Assembly: GCA_946885665.1 (NCBI GenBank)
Contig: CAMPGT010000022.1
Location: forward strand, 1-26,438
Source: an uncultured Chitinophagaceae bacterium
GTDB taxonomy: Bacteria; Bacteroidota; Bacteroidia; Chitinophagales; Chitinophagaceae
Length of the DNA: 26,438 nt
Direction: 5' to 3'
Below, piece by piece: positions 15,879 through 23,097 of the stretch. Position numbers and translations under genes: made by a program. Numbering within the stretch: the first letter of the stretch is position 1; the number at the start of each line of letters is the position of its first letter. The notes under the pieces are model-generated. The model worked only from the letters and a program-made list of their open reading frames with translations, was not told the origin of the DNA and did not search any database.

Positions 15879-17324
15879 ATGCCGGATACAAATAATCTGA
15901 CCCGCATCCTCATTATTGACGACGATGAAGATGATTTTTTCATCACTAGCGAATACATCAAAAAGATCAGCGACAGGAAGTTCGCCATCGACTGGTGCTA
16001 TAAGTATACCGATGCCATCGATCTTATCGGCAGCACGAAATATAATCTCTATTTCATTGATTATTATCTCGGCGCCCGCACGGGCCTCGACCTCATCAAG
16101 GAAGCAGCGGCGATAGGATGTGAAGAGCCGCTTGTACTGCTCACCGGCAAGGGCAACCAGATCATCGACCGCGAGGCGATGCAGGCCGGCGCAATGGACT
16201 ACCTGGTGAAGTCGGAGCTGAATGTAGAAAAGGTTGAACGGTGCATCCGCTATTCGCTTGAACGTGCCGCCTCACTGAAAGCACTGCGTGCGAATGAAAG
16301 AAAATACAGGAGCATTTTTGAAAGATCGAAAGATGCCGTTTTCCTCGCCAGCGAGGAACTCGATTTCAGAGACATTAACGACGCCACCTCGCACCTGCTG
16401 AATTACTCGAAGGACCAACTGCTGAAAATCAGCCTGTATGACCTGCTCGATGAAAAGGAGAACGACTTCATCCGTGAAAAGCTTGCCGCTACAGGCGCCG
16501 TTCACGACCGCGAGATAGAATTGCTTACGAACGAGGGCGACAAAAAGTACTGCATCCTCTCTCTCTCCACCGAAATGGACACCAACGGCCAACGATACAT
16601 TCACGGGCTGCTGCACGACATCACCGAGCTGAAGAAGGCTGAAAAGGCCACACTCCAGGCCGAAAAGCTGGCCGCAACCGGCAGACTGGTGCAAACGCTG
16701 GCTCACGAGGTGCGCAATCCTCTGAATAACATCAACCTTTCGCTCGAACAACTTCATCACGAAGTAGATCACAGCGAGGGGGACGTGGAAGTGTACATGG
16801 AGATCATCCAGCGCAACAGCAAGCGCATCAGCGACATCATCACGGAATTACTCAATTCTTCGCGGCCGGCAGAAATGTCGCTGCAAAATAAACCGTTGCA
16901 GGTGATCATGGATGAAAGCATCTCGGCGTCGCTCGACAGGATCACACTGCAAAAAGTAAAGCTCGACATCAATTACACGCCCAAACCTGCCTTTGTAAAG
17001 GCGGACGCCGAAAAGCTGAAGCTTGCCTTTCTGAACATCATTATCAACGCCGTTGAGGCCATGGAGGAAGAAAAGGGAGTCCTTTCCATCTCCATCCTGT
17101 CTGAGTCGGGCAACCATGTTGTCAGGATCCGGGATAATGGCATTGGCATTGCCGAGGAAAACCTGTCCAAACTGTTTGAGCCGTATTTTACCTCGAAAAG
17201 GAACGGTCTGGGGCTCGGGCTCGCCGCCACCCTTAACATCCTCCAGTCGCACAAGGGCCGCATTGAAGTGAACTCCGAACTCAACAAAGGCTCCGAATTC
17301 AGTATCACCTTCCCCGCCGCCTGA
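15879..17324 (+). CDS. Receiver-PAS-histidine kinase hybrid (NtrB-like kinase core)
   Basis: A 481-residue protein with an N-terminal receiver (1-125; D14-D16 and phosphoacceptor D61 in YFIDYYLG), a PAS domain (about 138-252, starting ERKYRSIFERSKDAVFL), and a kinase core. The kinase core has H276 in LAHEVRNPLNN, the N box IIINAVEAM, and the G boxes DNGIGI and GLGLGLA. The HEVRNPLN form is that of NtrB-type kinases that work with NtrC activators. Receiver-first kinases take phosphate in before signalling on, so this could integrate input from the soluble kinase just upstream (6-bp gap). No membrane segment is present. It ends the rpoN operon; a strong terminator was not seen downstream. Confidence 0.92.
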   Translation: MPDTNNLTRILIIDDDEDDFFITSEYIKKISDRKFAIDWCYKYTDAIDLIGSTKYNLYFIDYYLGARTGLDLIKEAAAIGCEEPLVLLTGKGNQIIDREAMQAGAMDYLVKSELNVEKVERCIRYSLERAASLKALRANERKYRSIFERSKDAVFLASEELDFRDINDATSHLLNYSKDQLLKISLYDLLDEKENDFIREKLAATGAVHDREIELLTNEGDKKYCILSLSTEMDTNGQRYIHGLLHDITELKKAEKATLQAEKLAATGRLVQTLAHEVRNPLNNINLSLEQLHHEVDHSEGDVEVYMEIIQRNSKRISDIITELLNSSRPAEMSLQNKPLQVIMDESISASLDRITLQKVKLDINYTPKPAFVKADAEKLKLAFLNIIINAVEAMEEEKGVLSISILSESGNHVVRIRDNGIGIAEENLSKLFEPYFTSKRNGLGLGLAATLNILQSHKGRIEVNSELNKGSEFSITFPAA

Positions 17325-17384
17325 CGAGGCCGTACGGGATATGGCATAATAGTTTCACTGCATAAAGACATAAACGTCACTATC

Positions 17385-18158
17385 ATGAGATCTCTATGGA
17401 CCGGCGCGATAGGCTTCGGACTGGTAAACATACCGGTTAAGTTGTACAGCGCCACGCAGCAAAGCGAACTCGACCTCGATATGCTCGATAAAAAGGATCA
17501 CTCCAACATCAAGTTCAAGCGGGTGAGCGAAAAGACCGGCAAAGAAGTGGCCTGGGGGGATATTGTAAAAGGATATAATTACGATGGCCGCTATGTAGTG
17601 CTTACTGATGAAGACTTCAAAAAAGCCAGCCCCGAAAAAACCAAGATGATAGAGATAGCTGAATTTGTGGAAGAAACCGAAGTGGATTCAATGTTTTATG
17701 AGACGCCCTATTACCTCGAGCCGCAAAAATCAGGAGAGAAAGCTTATGTATTATTGAGGGATGCTTTGAAGAAAAGCGGAAAGACGGGCCTCGCCACTTT
17801 TGTTTTGCGAACAAAGGAAACGCTTGGATTGTTGAAGCCCTCGGGCAATGTGCTCATTCTTCAGAAGATCAGGTATGAGCAGGAGATTAGGGCCACCGAT
17901 GACCTCAAAATACCTGATTCCACGCCGAAGCCGGCGGAATTGAAAATGGCGATGACGCTGATTGACCAGCTTACGGGTAAGTTTGATATTTCGAAATACA
18001 AGGATACTTATGCAGAGGAGTTGATGAAGATGATCGAGGCGAAGGCGAAGGGAAAGAAGGTGCAGGCTCCTGCGATGAAGGTGGTGCATTCTTCTTCAAA
18101 GGATCTTATGGAGCAATTGAAAGCGAGTTTGGAAACGAAGAGGAAGAAAGCGTCGTGA
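17385..18158 (+). CDS. ku: Ku-like DNA end-binding protein
   Basis: A 257-residue bacterial Ku. The typical start RSLWTGAIGFGLVNIPVKLYSAT is followed by the beta-barrel bridge region and a Lys-rich C-terminal tail (KAKGKKVQAPAM, then KRKKAS). Bacterial Ku forms a ring on double-strand break ends and recruits LigD for non-homologous end joining. No LigD gene lies in this window, so its partner must be elsewhere. The gene is 60 bp after the hybrid kinase on the same strand. A weak GG/TC-spaced sequence at 17342 recalls a sigma-54 promoter but lacks the -12 GC. Its TGA is followed after 7 bp by a G+C-rich element copy. Confidence 0.95.
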   Translation: MRSLWTGAIGFGLVNIPVKLYSATQQSELDLDMLDKKDHSNIKFKRVSEKTGKEVAWGDIVKGYNYDGRYVVLTDEDFKKASPEKTKMIEIAEFVEETEVDSMFYETPYYLEPQKSGEKAYVLLRDALKKSGKTGLATFVLRTKETLGLLKPSGNVLILQKIRYEQEIRATDDLKIPDSTPKPAELKMAMTLIDQLTGKFDISKYKDTYAEELMKMIEAKAKGKKVQAPAMKVVHSSSKDLMEQLKASLETKRKKAS

Positions 18159-18165
18159 GGCAAAG

Positions 18166-18208
18166 GTCCACCCCCGGTGCTTCGCCACCCCCGCCAGCGG
18201 GGGGTACC
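18166..18208 (+). repeat. G+C-rich double-hairpin element, variant copy
   Basis: Matches the 40-bp core at 1249 except for a shortened first hairpin (GGTGCTTCGCC) and one extra G in the second. No heptad units follow here. It sits 7 bp past the Ku stop codon. Confidence 0.8.
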
Positions 18209-18242
18209 ACCTTCGATTATCATCCAAACAATAAATAAAAAA

Positions 18243-18265
18243 TACCCCTCCCTGAGGGTGGGGTA
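18243..18265 (+). repeat. Short inverted repeat downstream of Ku
   Basis: TACCCCTCCC and GGGTGGGGTA pair around a TGA loop with one T-T mismatch. A+T-rich sequence follows about 12 bp later. It may act as a terminator or be part of another dispersed repeat. Confidence 0.5.
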
Positions 18266-18350
18266 CGGGGTGGGTTAAAAAATTTGAATTTTAAGTATTT
18301 ACCTTTTCAAAAGAATTACCACGGCTTCCGAAGAATCACTGCAAGCTTTC

Positions 18351-18857
18351 CTAAGGTATCACTATAAATTTCGTGAACACTTTCGTCCCTGAATGCCAGT
18401 CGGCATAAACAACAAAATATTCATTCGTAAATTCCACCAGGCGATACTTCAACGGCTGATACTGGTAATTCAGAAAATCAAAGTACACCCCATCCTTATC
18501 CGCATCAATCGCAAAATTCTTCATAATCACCTCATCATCGTTACCGGCGAACTTGTGTTCATTTTGCGTGATGGACACCTGTCCGGAAGCAACATCAAAC
18601 ACGTTCCAGTCATCCTTGATCCAGGGACTCACGTAATTAAAAAGGTCAGTTTCAGCTTTAACCTCTTCATCCTGTTCATCATAGTCGATCGGCTTGTCGG
18701 CATAATATTCCTTCACCTGGTATTTCTTCGCAGCTACGGATGCCTTGAATTCATCGGCCTTTTGCTTGTTCTCAGAACTAATATCATCTCCCTTTTTACA
18801 CGAGGTGAATAAAATAATGGCCATAAGGGTGCCAGATAAAAAAGAGACAGTTTTCAT
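18351..18857 (-). CDS. Lipoprotein of unknown function
   Basis: A 168-residue protein with a lipoprotein leader: MKTVSFLSGTLMAIILFTSC, where C20 would be acylated, followed by KKGDD. The mature part starts with a charged helix (ENKQKADEFKASVAAKKYQ) and continues as a beta-rich region with acidic clusters. There are no recognised catalytic motifs. It is last in a minus-strand group, 27 bp after the split-barrel gene, so it is probably co-transcribed with the genes at 18885 and 19417. It is attached to either the inner or outer membrane. Confidence 0.78.
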   Translation of the reverse strand: MKTVSFLSGTLMAIILFTSCKKGDDISSENKQKADEFKASVAAKKYQVKEYYADKPIDYDEQDEEVKAETDLFNYVSPWIKDDWNVFDVASGQVSITQNEHKFAGNDDEVIMKNFAIDADKDGVYFDFLNYQYQPLKYRLVEFTNEYFVVYADWHSGTKVFTKFIVIP

Positions 18858-18884
18858 AACGTATGTTTAATTAAAATTTACCAG

Positions 18885-19391
18885 TTAGCCCCCTAATTTC
18901 AACGTGCCCACATCGCCCTCATCGTATTTCTCGCGTTTGGCGATTGCCCTGAGCATTTTAAAATATACGCCCATCTTACCGGAATTGCTGTTCCAGTAAC
19001 TTGCCTCTTCTGTGGTTACTTTTACAAGACAAAGCTTCGGATCTTCCTTTCCACCAGGGAACCACGCCTTTAATAACGGATTCCACAATTCATTTATTTT
19101 CTCCCTGTCCAGCACTACGGTGCATGTTCCTTTTACATTGACGTAAATATTCTTCCCGGGGTGAGAATAAATGAGATAAACCTGGTTGTCGCGCGAAACT
19201 TCCTGTATTTTTTCGGAAAATTCGTTGGTAAAGAACCATGCATTCCCCTCTTCATCAATCTTCGCGGTACTCATCGGCCGGCTGAACAGGTTATCATGGT
19301 CGTCGAGGGTGGTAAACATGCAGATGTTTACATCATGTACCAACTCACGAAATTTCTTTATAGCTTCTTCTTTGTCGTTGATATTTTCCAT
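18885..19391 (-). CDS. PNPOx-like split-barrel protein (general stress protein 26 type)
   Basis: A 168-residue flavin-binding split-barrel protein. I use the ATG at 19391; the frame stays open to 19457 but that would overlap the upstream gene. Family features are VNICMFTTLDDHDNLFSRPMS, NAWFFTNEFSEKIQEV, VYLIYSHPGKNIYVNVKGTC and a conserved LLKAWFPGG segment. Relatives bind FMN/FAD and are often induced by stress; substrates are unknown. It sits between a small membrane protein and a lipoprotein in an apparent operon. A second, divergent split-barrel protein lies at 23098. Confidence 0.88.
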   Translation of the reverse strand: MENINDKEEAIKKFRELVHDVNICMFTTLDDHDNLFSRPMSTAKIDEEGNAWFFTNEFSEKIQEVSRDNQVYLIYSHPGKNIYVNVKGTCTVVLDREKINELWNPLLKAWFPGGKEDPKLCLVKVTTEEASYWNSNSGKMGVYFKMLRAIAKREKYDEGDVGTLKLGG

Positions 19392-19416
19392 GTCTAAGGG
19401 ATTAAGGGAACCGGCG

Positions 19417-19707
19417 TTACGCCACCATCTTGTTCCTGCTCTGGTGAAGAATGCCATAGATCAACGCTCCCAGGAAGGGAACAGCTACTAAAATTATCAG
19501 CCAGAATGTTTTTTGATATTTTTTCAGATCGTCGGTGGCGCTCACCGCAATGACAGACCATACCCAGTAAATAGCCCCCAAAACCAACCCCGCATACAGA
19601 AAGTATTCACCGTACCGGCTCTCCGATGCAAGCATAAAGAAACCAATAAAGAATATCGCCATAATGATCAATCCTAAAATTATCGAGGGTTTTCTTATGT
19701 TCTTCAT
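19417..19707 (-). CDS. Small membrane protein with PLDc_N-like segment
   Basis: A 96-residue protein with three membrane segments (about 9-27, 36-54 and 68-87). The last reads WLIILVAVPFLGALIYGIL and resembles the N-terminal membrane domain of cardiolipin synthases (PLDc_N), which also occurs alone. A short charged loop (ATDDLKKYQKT) lies before it. No catalytic phospholipase motif is present. It precedes the split-barrel gene by 25 bp and is probably the first gene of that minus-strand operon. Confidence 0.75.
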   Translation of the reverse strand: MKNIRKPSIILGLIIMAIFFIGFFMLASESRYGEYFLYAGLVLGAIYWVWSVIAVSATDDLKKYQKTFWLIILVAVPFLGALIYGILHQSRNKMVA

Positions 19708-19785
19708 ACTAAAAGGCTCTTTAGGATAATGCAGGAAATTCTATGCCATCCAACGAGGCTGATCTGGGGAATATTTTACCCACGA

Positions 19786-20139
19786 CTACTTTTTCTCGCT
19801 GCTTGTCACTTTCTTATTGATGCGTTCCACTTCCAGGATGAACTGGTTCACTTCAGGCGAAGCATATGTTCCGTAAGCATCTACAAGCGTTCCTTTGATG
19901 TCGTCGTGTGTTTCGATAACGTAAAGGATGGACATGTCGCCGGCGCTCGAGGGACCTTCGAACCTGAAATAATTCACAATGTTCACTTCATTGGGCTGGT
20001 ACAATTTATCCGCCCTGAGTGCTCTTAACCCGTCGTCTTCCGCCTTGAAATCTTCTGTATATCCGTCAGTGATCAATTTGGCCAGGCAAGCCTGAAGACT
20101 CTTCAGGTCCGGCATTTCCTTATTTTCATTTGTGATCAT
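19786..20139 (-). CDS. Small conserved protein of the type often labelled PRPP synthetase
   Basis: A 117-residue cytoplasmic protein. Motifs are LITDGYTEDFKAEDDGL, YFRFEGPSSAGDMSILYVIET and IKGTLVDAYGTYAS. This matches a small Bacteroidota family that databases frequently name phosphoribosylpyrophosphate synthetase. The protein is far too short for that enzyme and lacks its motifs, so I treat it as function unknown. The ATG at 20139 starts the conserved part; the upstream extension to 20193 is encoded by an A/T-rich tract and belongs to the neighbouring terminator. Confidence 0.8.
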   Translation of the reverse strand: MITNENKEMPDLKSLQACLAKLITDGYTEDFKAEDDGLRALRADKLYQPNEVNIVNYFRFEGPSSAGDMSILYVIETHDDIKGTLVDAYGTYASPEVNQFILEVERINKKVTSSEKK

Positions 20140-20159
20140 ACAATAGCGTTTAAAATAAA

Positions 20160-20205
20160 AAAAAAAAATAAAAAATAAAAGAAGCCGGGCCAATTAAGTG
20201 CCCGG
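20160..20205 (-). terminator. Strong terminator of the four-helix-bundle gene
   Basis: On the minus strand CCGGGC pairs with GCCCGG around a 9-nt loop, followed by CTTCTTTTATTTTTTATT and more T residues. It lies 33 bp after the stop at 20238. Confidence 0.85.
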
Positions 20206-20237
20206 ACTCCTGAAGATTTCAAAGGTGCACCCGTTTT

Positions 20238-20705
20238 CTATTTATTAACTGCAGCATGAATATCCCTGTATTTTTTAATTACATCGTGCGATGTTTTCAG
20301 GGATGATTTCTGGTTGGCAACGAGTTGTCTCACATCTGACGTGAGGTCGTCCGACTTCAACGCAGATTCATAAGCTTTCTGGGCAGCATCTTCCCCGAAT
20401 TCGCAATTTTCAAGTATTGCCTGCCTTGAGGCACCGCTGAAAGTTGCTTTTACATCCATCCACACCCGGTATATTTTACCCGAATTAGTGGTGCCTGTTG
20501 CGGGTTCGCCGCCATTCTTCACTACCTCCTGCGTCAATTCCGCTGCATATTGCCTGCTTTCTTCAGACATTCTTTTGAATACTGCGCGCAGGTCAACATC
20601 TATGTCGCGCGCCTCGTCAGCCGCCTTCTCATATCCAACTACGCGATCATTATTAATTCTGATCAGATCATTCAATACTTCAATTATGTTGTCATTTGTT
20701 GCCAT
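20238..20705 (-). CDS. PA2169-family four-helix-bundle protein (DUF2383)
   Basis: A 155-residue all-helical protein: NIIEVLNDLIRINNDRVVGYEKAADEA in helix 1, FKRMSEESRQYAAELTQEV in helix 2, then FGEDAAQKAYESAL and VRQLVANQKSSLKTSHDVIKKYRD. This is the ferritin-like PA2169/DUF2383 layout, often stress-associated. The Glu/His residues could bind metal but the full diiron ligand set is not obvious by eye. It is divergent from the histone-like gene, with a shared 139-bp region holding a perfect palindrome, and has its own terminator, so it is probably a monocistron. Confidence 0.88.
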   Translation of the reverse strand: MATNDNIIEVLNDLIRINNDRVVGYEKAADEARDIDVDLRAVFKRMSEESRQYAAELTQEVVKNGGEPATGTTNSGKIYRVWMDVKATFSGASRQAILENCEFGEDAAQKAYESALKSDDLTSDVRQLVANQKSSLKTSHDVIKKYRDIHAAVNK

Positions 20706-20730
20706 AACGAAAATTTAAATAGTTAATGGA

Positions 20731-20768
20731 TATGAGTATACTCATAAAAGTTGTGCCGCACTTTTATG
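20731..20768. promoter_or_regulatory. Palindrome plus inverted repeat in divergent intergenic region
   Basis: TATGAGTATACTCATA (20731-20746) is a perfect 16-bp palindrome. It is followed by CATAAAAGT (20743-20751) and its complement ACTTTTATG (20760-20768) around TGTGCCGC. The two overlap by four bases. This could be an operator for one or both divergent genes. Further right, TATATTG (20817-20823) is a possible -7 box for the gene at 20845. Confidence 0.5.
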
Positions 20769-20844
20769 CCCGATAATTAAATAATTAATAATTATGTATT
20801 ATCTTAGAGCCTGAATTATATTGTTCTAACCCAAAAAAATTAAC

Positions 20845-21057
20845 ATGGCAAAAAAAGTAGCAAAAAAATCAGCCGCTAAAAAAGCAGGAAGACCAGCTAA
20901 AAAATCAGCTGCAAAAAAATCCGCAGGAAGGCCAGCTAAAAAAGGAGCAAAGAAAGCAGGCAGACCAGCCAAGAAAGCGGCGCCCAAAAAAGCAGCCAAG
21001 AAGAAAGCTGCTAAGAAAGGAGCTAAAAAAGCGGGCAGGCCCACCAGGAAGAAATAA
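20845..21057 (+). CDS. Lys/Ala-rich histone H1-like DNA-binding protein
   Basis: A 70-residue protein that is almost entirely Lys, Ala, Gly, Arg and Pro. It contains four AGRPxKK-type blocks (three AGRPAKK or near, one AGRPTRKK), which resemble AT-hook cores (Gly-Arg-Pro flanked by basic residues), spaced by AAKK repeats. Such proteins bind DNA or RNA nonspecifically or in the AT minor groove and compact the nucleoid. Strong expression is plausible: A-rich start, low-complexity codons and a clear terminator 24 bp downstream. Its position between Ku and topoisomerase IB supports a chromosome-maintenance role. Confidence 0.85.
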   Translation: MAKKVAKKSAAKKAGRPAKKSAAKKSAGRPAKKGAKKAGRPAKKAAPKKAAKKKAAKKGAKKAGRPTRKK

Positions 21058-21081
21058 TATATTTCTTACGTAATAACGCAC

Positions 21082-21112
21082 AAAACCAGCAGTCATGCTG
21101 GTTTTTTTATTG
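21082..21112. terminator. Bidirectional terminator between convergent genes
   Basis: AAAACCAGCA and TGCTGGTTTT form a 10-bp stem with a GTCA loop, followed by T residues on the plus strand; the reverse orientation also ends in TTTT. It serves the histone-like gene and may serve topoisomerase IB, whose stop codon lies at its edge. Confidence 0.85.
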
Positions 21113-22225
21113 CTTTTGATTCTTATGCCTTAATATTTTCATCAGCACCTGCTCCGAACAGGTGAGCATCGCCTCCTCTTTCGGTTCTTCAATTTCATCG
21201 AGCCTGTCTAAATATTGTTGCAAGTCATTTCCTTCATACATCCTGATGATCTCCGGGTGAACATAATATTTTTTGCAAACGGTTCGCGTATTACCCAGTT
21301 TCCGGCTCACCTCATCAAGCGCTTCCACAATTTTCTTCTTGCAGTCGGTAGCATTTGATGCGTCGCCTATGGATTTGAACGCCCAGAGTGCGTTGAGCGA
21401 ACCTGCCCACGTTCTGAAATCCTTGGCTGTAAAATCCATTCCGCCCGATGCCTCGCGTATGTACGTATTCACCGTACCCGAATCGATGCTTTTCCGGTTG
21501 TTGTCATCGTCGTAATATTGAAACAATTCCTTTCCCGGAATATCCCTGCACGCACGCACAACATTGGCGAGCCGCTTGTTGCGGAGTGTTACTTTATGTT
21601 CAACGCCCTTCTTGCCTTTGAAACAAAAATCCATCCTGGTGCCATTCACCGCCACGTGCTTATCCTTCAGCGTCGTCAATCCATACGAGCCGTATAATTT
21701 TTCATATTCGCTGCTGCCGATGCGCATGGCAGTACGTTCCATCAGGCTCACCACCAATGCCAGCACCTTTTCGAGGCACAGATCTTTTCGTTTGAGGTCA
21801 TCCTGCACCCTTGCCCTGATTTTTGGCAACGCCTTTCCAAATTCATACAGCCGGTAAAACTTTGTTTCATCGCGCAATGCGTTCCACATTGGATGATACC
21901 GGTATTGCTTGCGCCCCCGCACATCGATGCCGGTAGCCTGGATATGACCGTTGGCATGGTAACAGATCCAAACGTCTTTCCACGCCGGCGGCAGCACCAG
22001 CCTCCTGATCCTGTCGAGCAGCTTTTTATCTTTTACCACATTGCCCTGGTAGGTATAGGAAAAGCCTTTCCCTTTCTTTACGCGGGTAATTCCTTCTGAG
22101 CTAACATTAACATACAACAGGTCGGCGGCTTCGGCCGTTTTCTGCGCGTCGCGACCGATACTGATCAGTTCGCGGTGCGACAATTCTATAATTTCCTGTT
22201 CTTCCTGGTTTACAGTTGCTGGCAT
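21107..22225 (-). CDS. DNA topoisomerase IB (poxvirus-like)
   Basis: A 372-residue type IB topoisomerase that relaxes supercoils through a 3'-phosphotyrosyl intermediate. The N-terminal domain contains LVLPPAWKDVWICYHANGHI and YRYHPMWNALRDETKF. The catalytic domain has R168 in AMRIGSSEY, a basic TTLKDKHV segment, R271 in AKDFRTWAGS, and the Tyr nucleophile Y321 in KKYYVHPEII. All expected catalytic residues are visible. A C-terminal acidic tail (RLDEIEEPKEEAM) follows. It is convergent with the histone-like gene and lies 82 bp downstream of the ferritin-like gene, from which a terminator separates it. Confidence 0.95.
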   Translation of the reverse strand: MPATVNQEEQEIIELSHRELISIGRDAQKTAEAADLLYVNVSSEGITRVKKGKGFSYTYQGNVVKDKKLLDRIRRLVLPPAWKDVWICYHANGHIQATGIDVRGRKQYRYHPMWNALRDETKFYRLYEFGKALPKIRARVQDDLKRKDLCLEKVLALVVSLMERTAMRIGSSEYEKLYGSYGLTTLKDKHVAVNGTRMDFCFKGKKGVEHKVTLRNKRLANVVRACRDIPGKELFQYYDDDNNRKSIDSGTVNTYIREASGGMDFTAKDFRTWAGSLNALWAFKSIGDASNATDCKKKIVEALDEVSRKLGNTRTVCKKYYVHPEIIRMYEGNDLQQYLDRLDEIEEPKEEAMLTCSEQVLMKILRHKNQKQ

Positions 22226-22240
22226 GTAATTGCATTAACT

Positions 22241-22269
22241 AAAAAAAGCCAGGCGCTATGGCCTGACTT
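22241..22269 (-). terminator. Intrinsic terminator of the ferritin-like gene
   Basis: On the minus strand AAGTCAGGC pairs with GCCTGGCTT (one T-G pair) around CATAGC, followed by TTTTTTT. It lies 38 bp after the stop at 22308 and just before the topoisomerase start. Confidence 0.82.
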
Positions 22270-22307
22270 TTAACCCCTAAACCCTACTGCCTTTTACAGC
22301 AGCTCTT

Positions 22308-22901
22308 TTAATCTTCGGCTTCTTCTTCAGCCTGATGATTGATATCGTTTTCGGCAATGGCAGTCAGATTCTCATCGGTCTCCTTTTCTTCCTGCAGTGT
22401 TTGTCCAAGAAGATCGTGAACTTCCGACAGTCCCATTGTTTTTGCCAACTGGGCAAGGCCACCATAGGTGGCAATTTCATAGTGTTCCACTTTTTGCGCT
22501 GCCAGGATGATGCCCACATCACGTGTGGACGTACCTGCTTCCGTTTCTTCTACAATAGATTCGGCTTCTTTTGTGAGGCCTTCCATCGCTTCGCATTTCT
22601 TCGCCTGCGCCTTCTTGCCCATCAGTTCAAAAACTTCTTCCAGTCTGCTCACATGTTCCTGGGTTACATCAACATGTTCATCCAGTGCCGCCTTTAGCTC
22701 TTCGCTGGTGGCCGCCTTACTTAACTTAGGCAACGCCTTCAGAAGATGCTTTTCTGCCCAATACATGTCTTTCAGTGAGTCGTACATGAACTTTTCAAGC
22801 AGTTCGCCGGATGCGGCTGATGATGCTGTTTTTGATGATGCAGATTTACTGCGTGAATTGGTAGCTTTCGGACTGGCTTTCTTTTTTGCTGTTTGTGGCA
22901 T
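22308..22901 (-). CDS. YciE/YciF-family ferritin-like protein (DUF892)
   Basis: A 197-residue protein. Residues 1-32 are a Lys/Ser/Ala-rich basic tail (KKKASPKATNSRSKSASSKT) not needed for the ferritin-like fold and possibly DNA-contacting. The rest is a helical bundle: FMYDSLKDMYWAEKHLLKALPKL, EHVDVTQEHVSRLEEVF, AQKVEHYEIATYGGLAQLA, and an acidic C-terminus. Glu and His residues are placed as in diiron ferritin-like proteins. Family members are induced by osmotic and other stresses; the biochemical role is unsettled. The basic tail recalls Dps proteins and suits a DNA-protection neighbourhood. Confidence 0.9.
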   Translation of the reverse strand: MPQTAKKKASPKATNSRSKSASSKTASSAASGELLEKFMYDSLKDMYWAEKHLLKALPKLSKAATSEELKAALDEHVDVTQEHVSRLEEVFELMGKKAQAKKCEAMEGLTKEAESIVEETEAGTSTRDVGIILAAQKVEHYEIATYGGLAQLAKTMGLSEVHDLLGQTLQEEKETDENLTAIAENDINHQAEEEAED

Positions 22902-22974
22902 GGATATAAAGTTTAAATGGATTGTTTAAATGATTTTCTGCTTATGTAAAATTTATATGCCAGCCCTATTCACG

Positions 22975-22986
22975 CTGCCCGGGCAG
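22975..22986. promoter_or_regulatory. Perfect 12-bp palindrome between divergent genes
   Basis: CTGCCCGGGCAG lies in the 196-bp region between the ferritin-like gene and the gene at 23098. It could be an operator or the base of a small RNA hairpin. The rest of the region shows no clear promoter. Confidence 0.35.
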
Positions 22987-23097
22987 GCGTTGTAGAGCAA
23001 TTTCCTCGCGCAACGGGAAAAGCCGGTAAATGTGCGGAATTGTTTTTAACCGCCACGGTGGTATCGGTTTTGAAACTATAAGGCAAAAACTACCTCT

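Noticed and set aside
17342..17358. Sigma-54 promoter upstream of Ku
   Set aside because: TGGC is present but the -12 element reads TTTC in place of TTGC, so spacing matches and sequence does not.
20826..21096. Phe/Ala-rich frames opposite the histone-like gene
   Set aside because: They are the complement of Lys/Ala codons and have no independent support.
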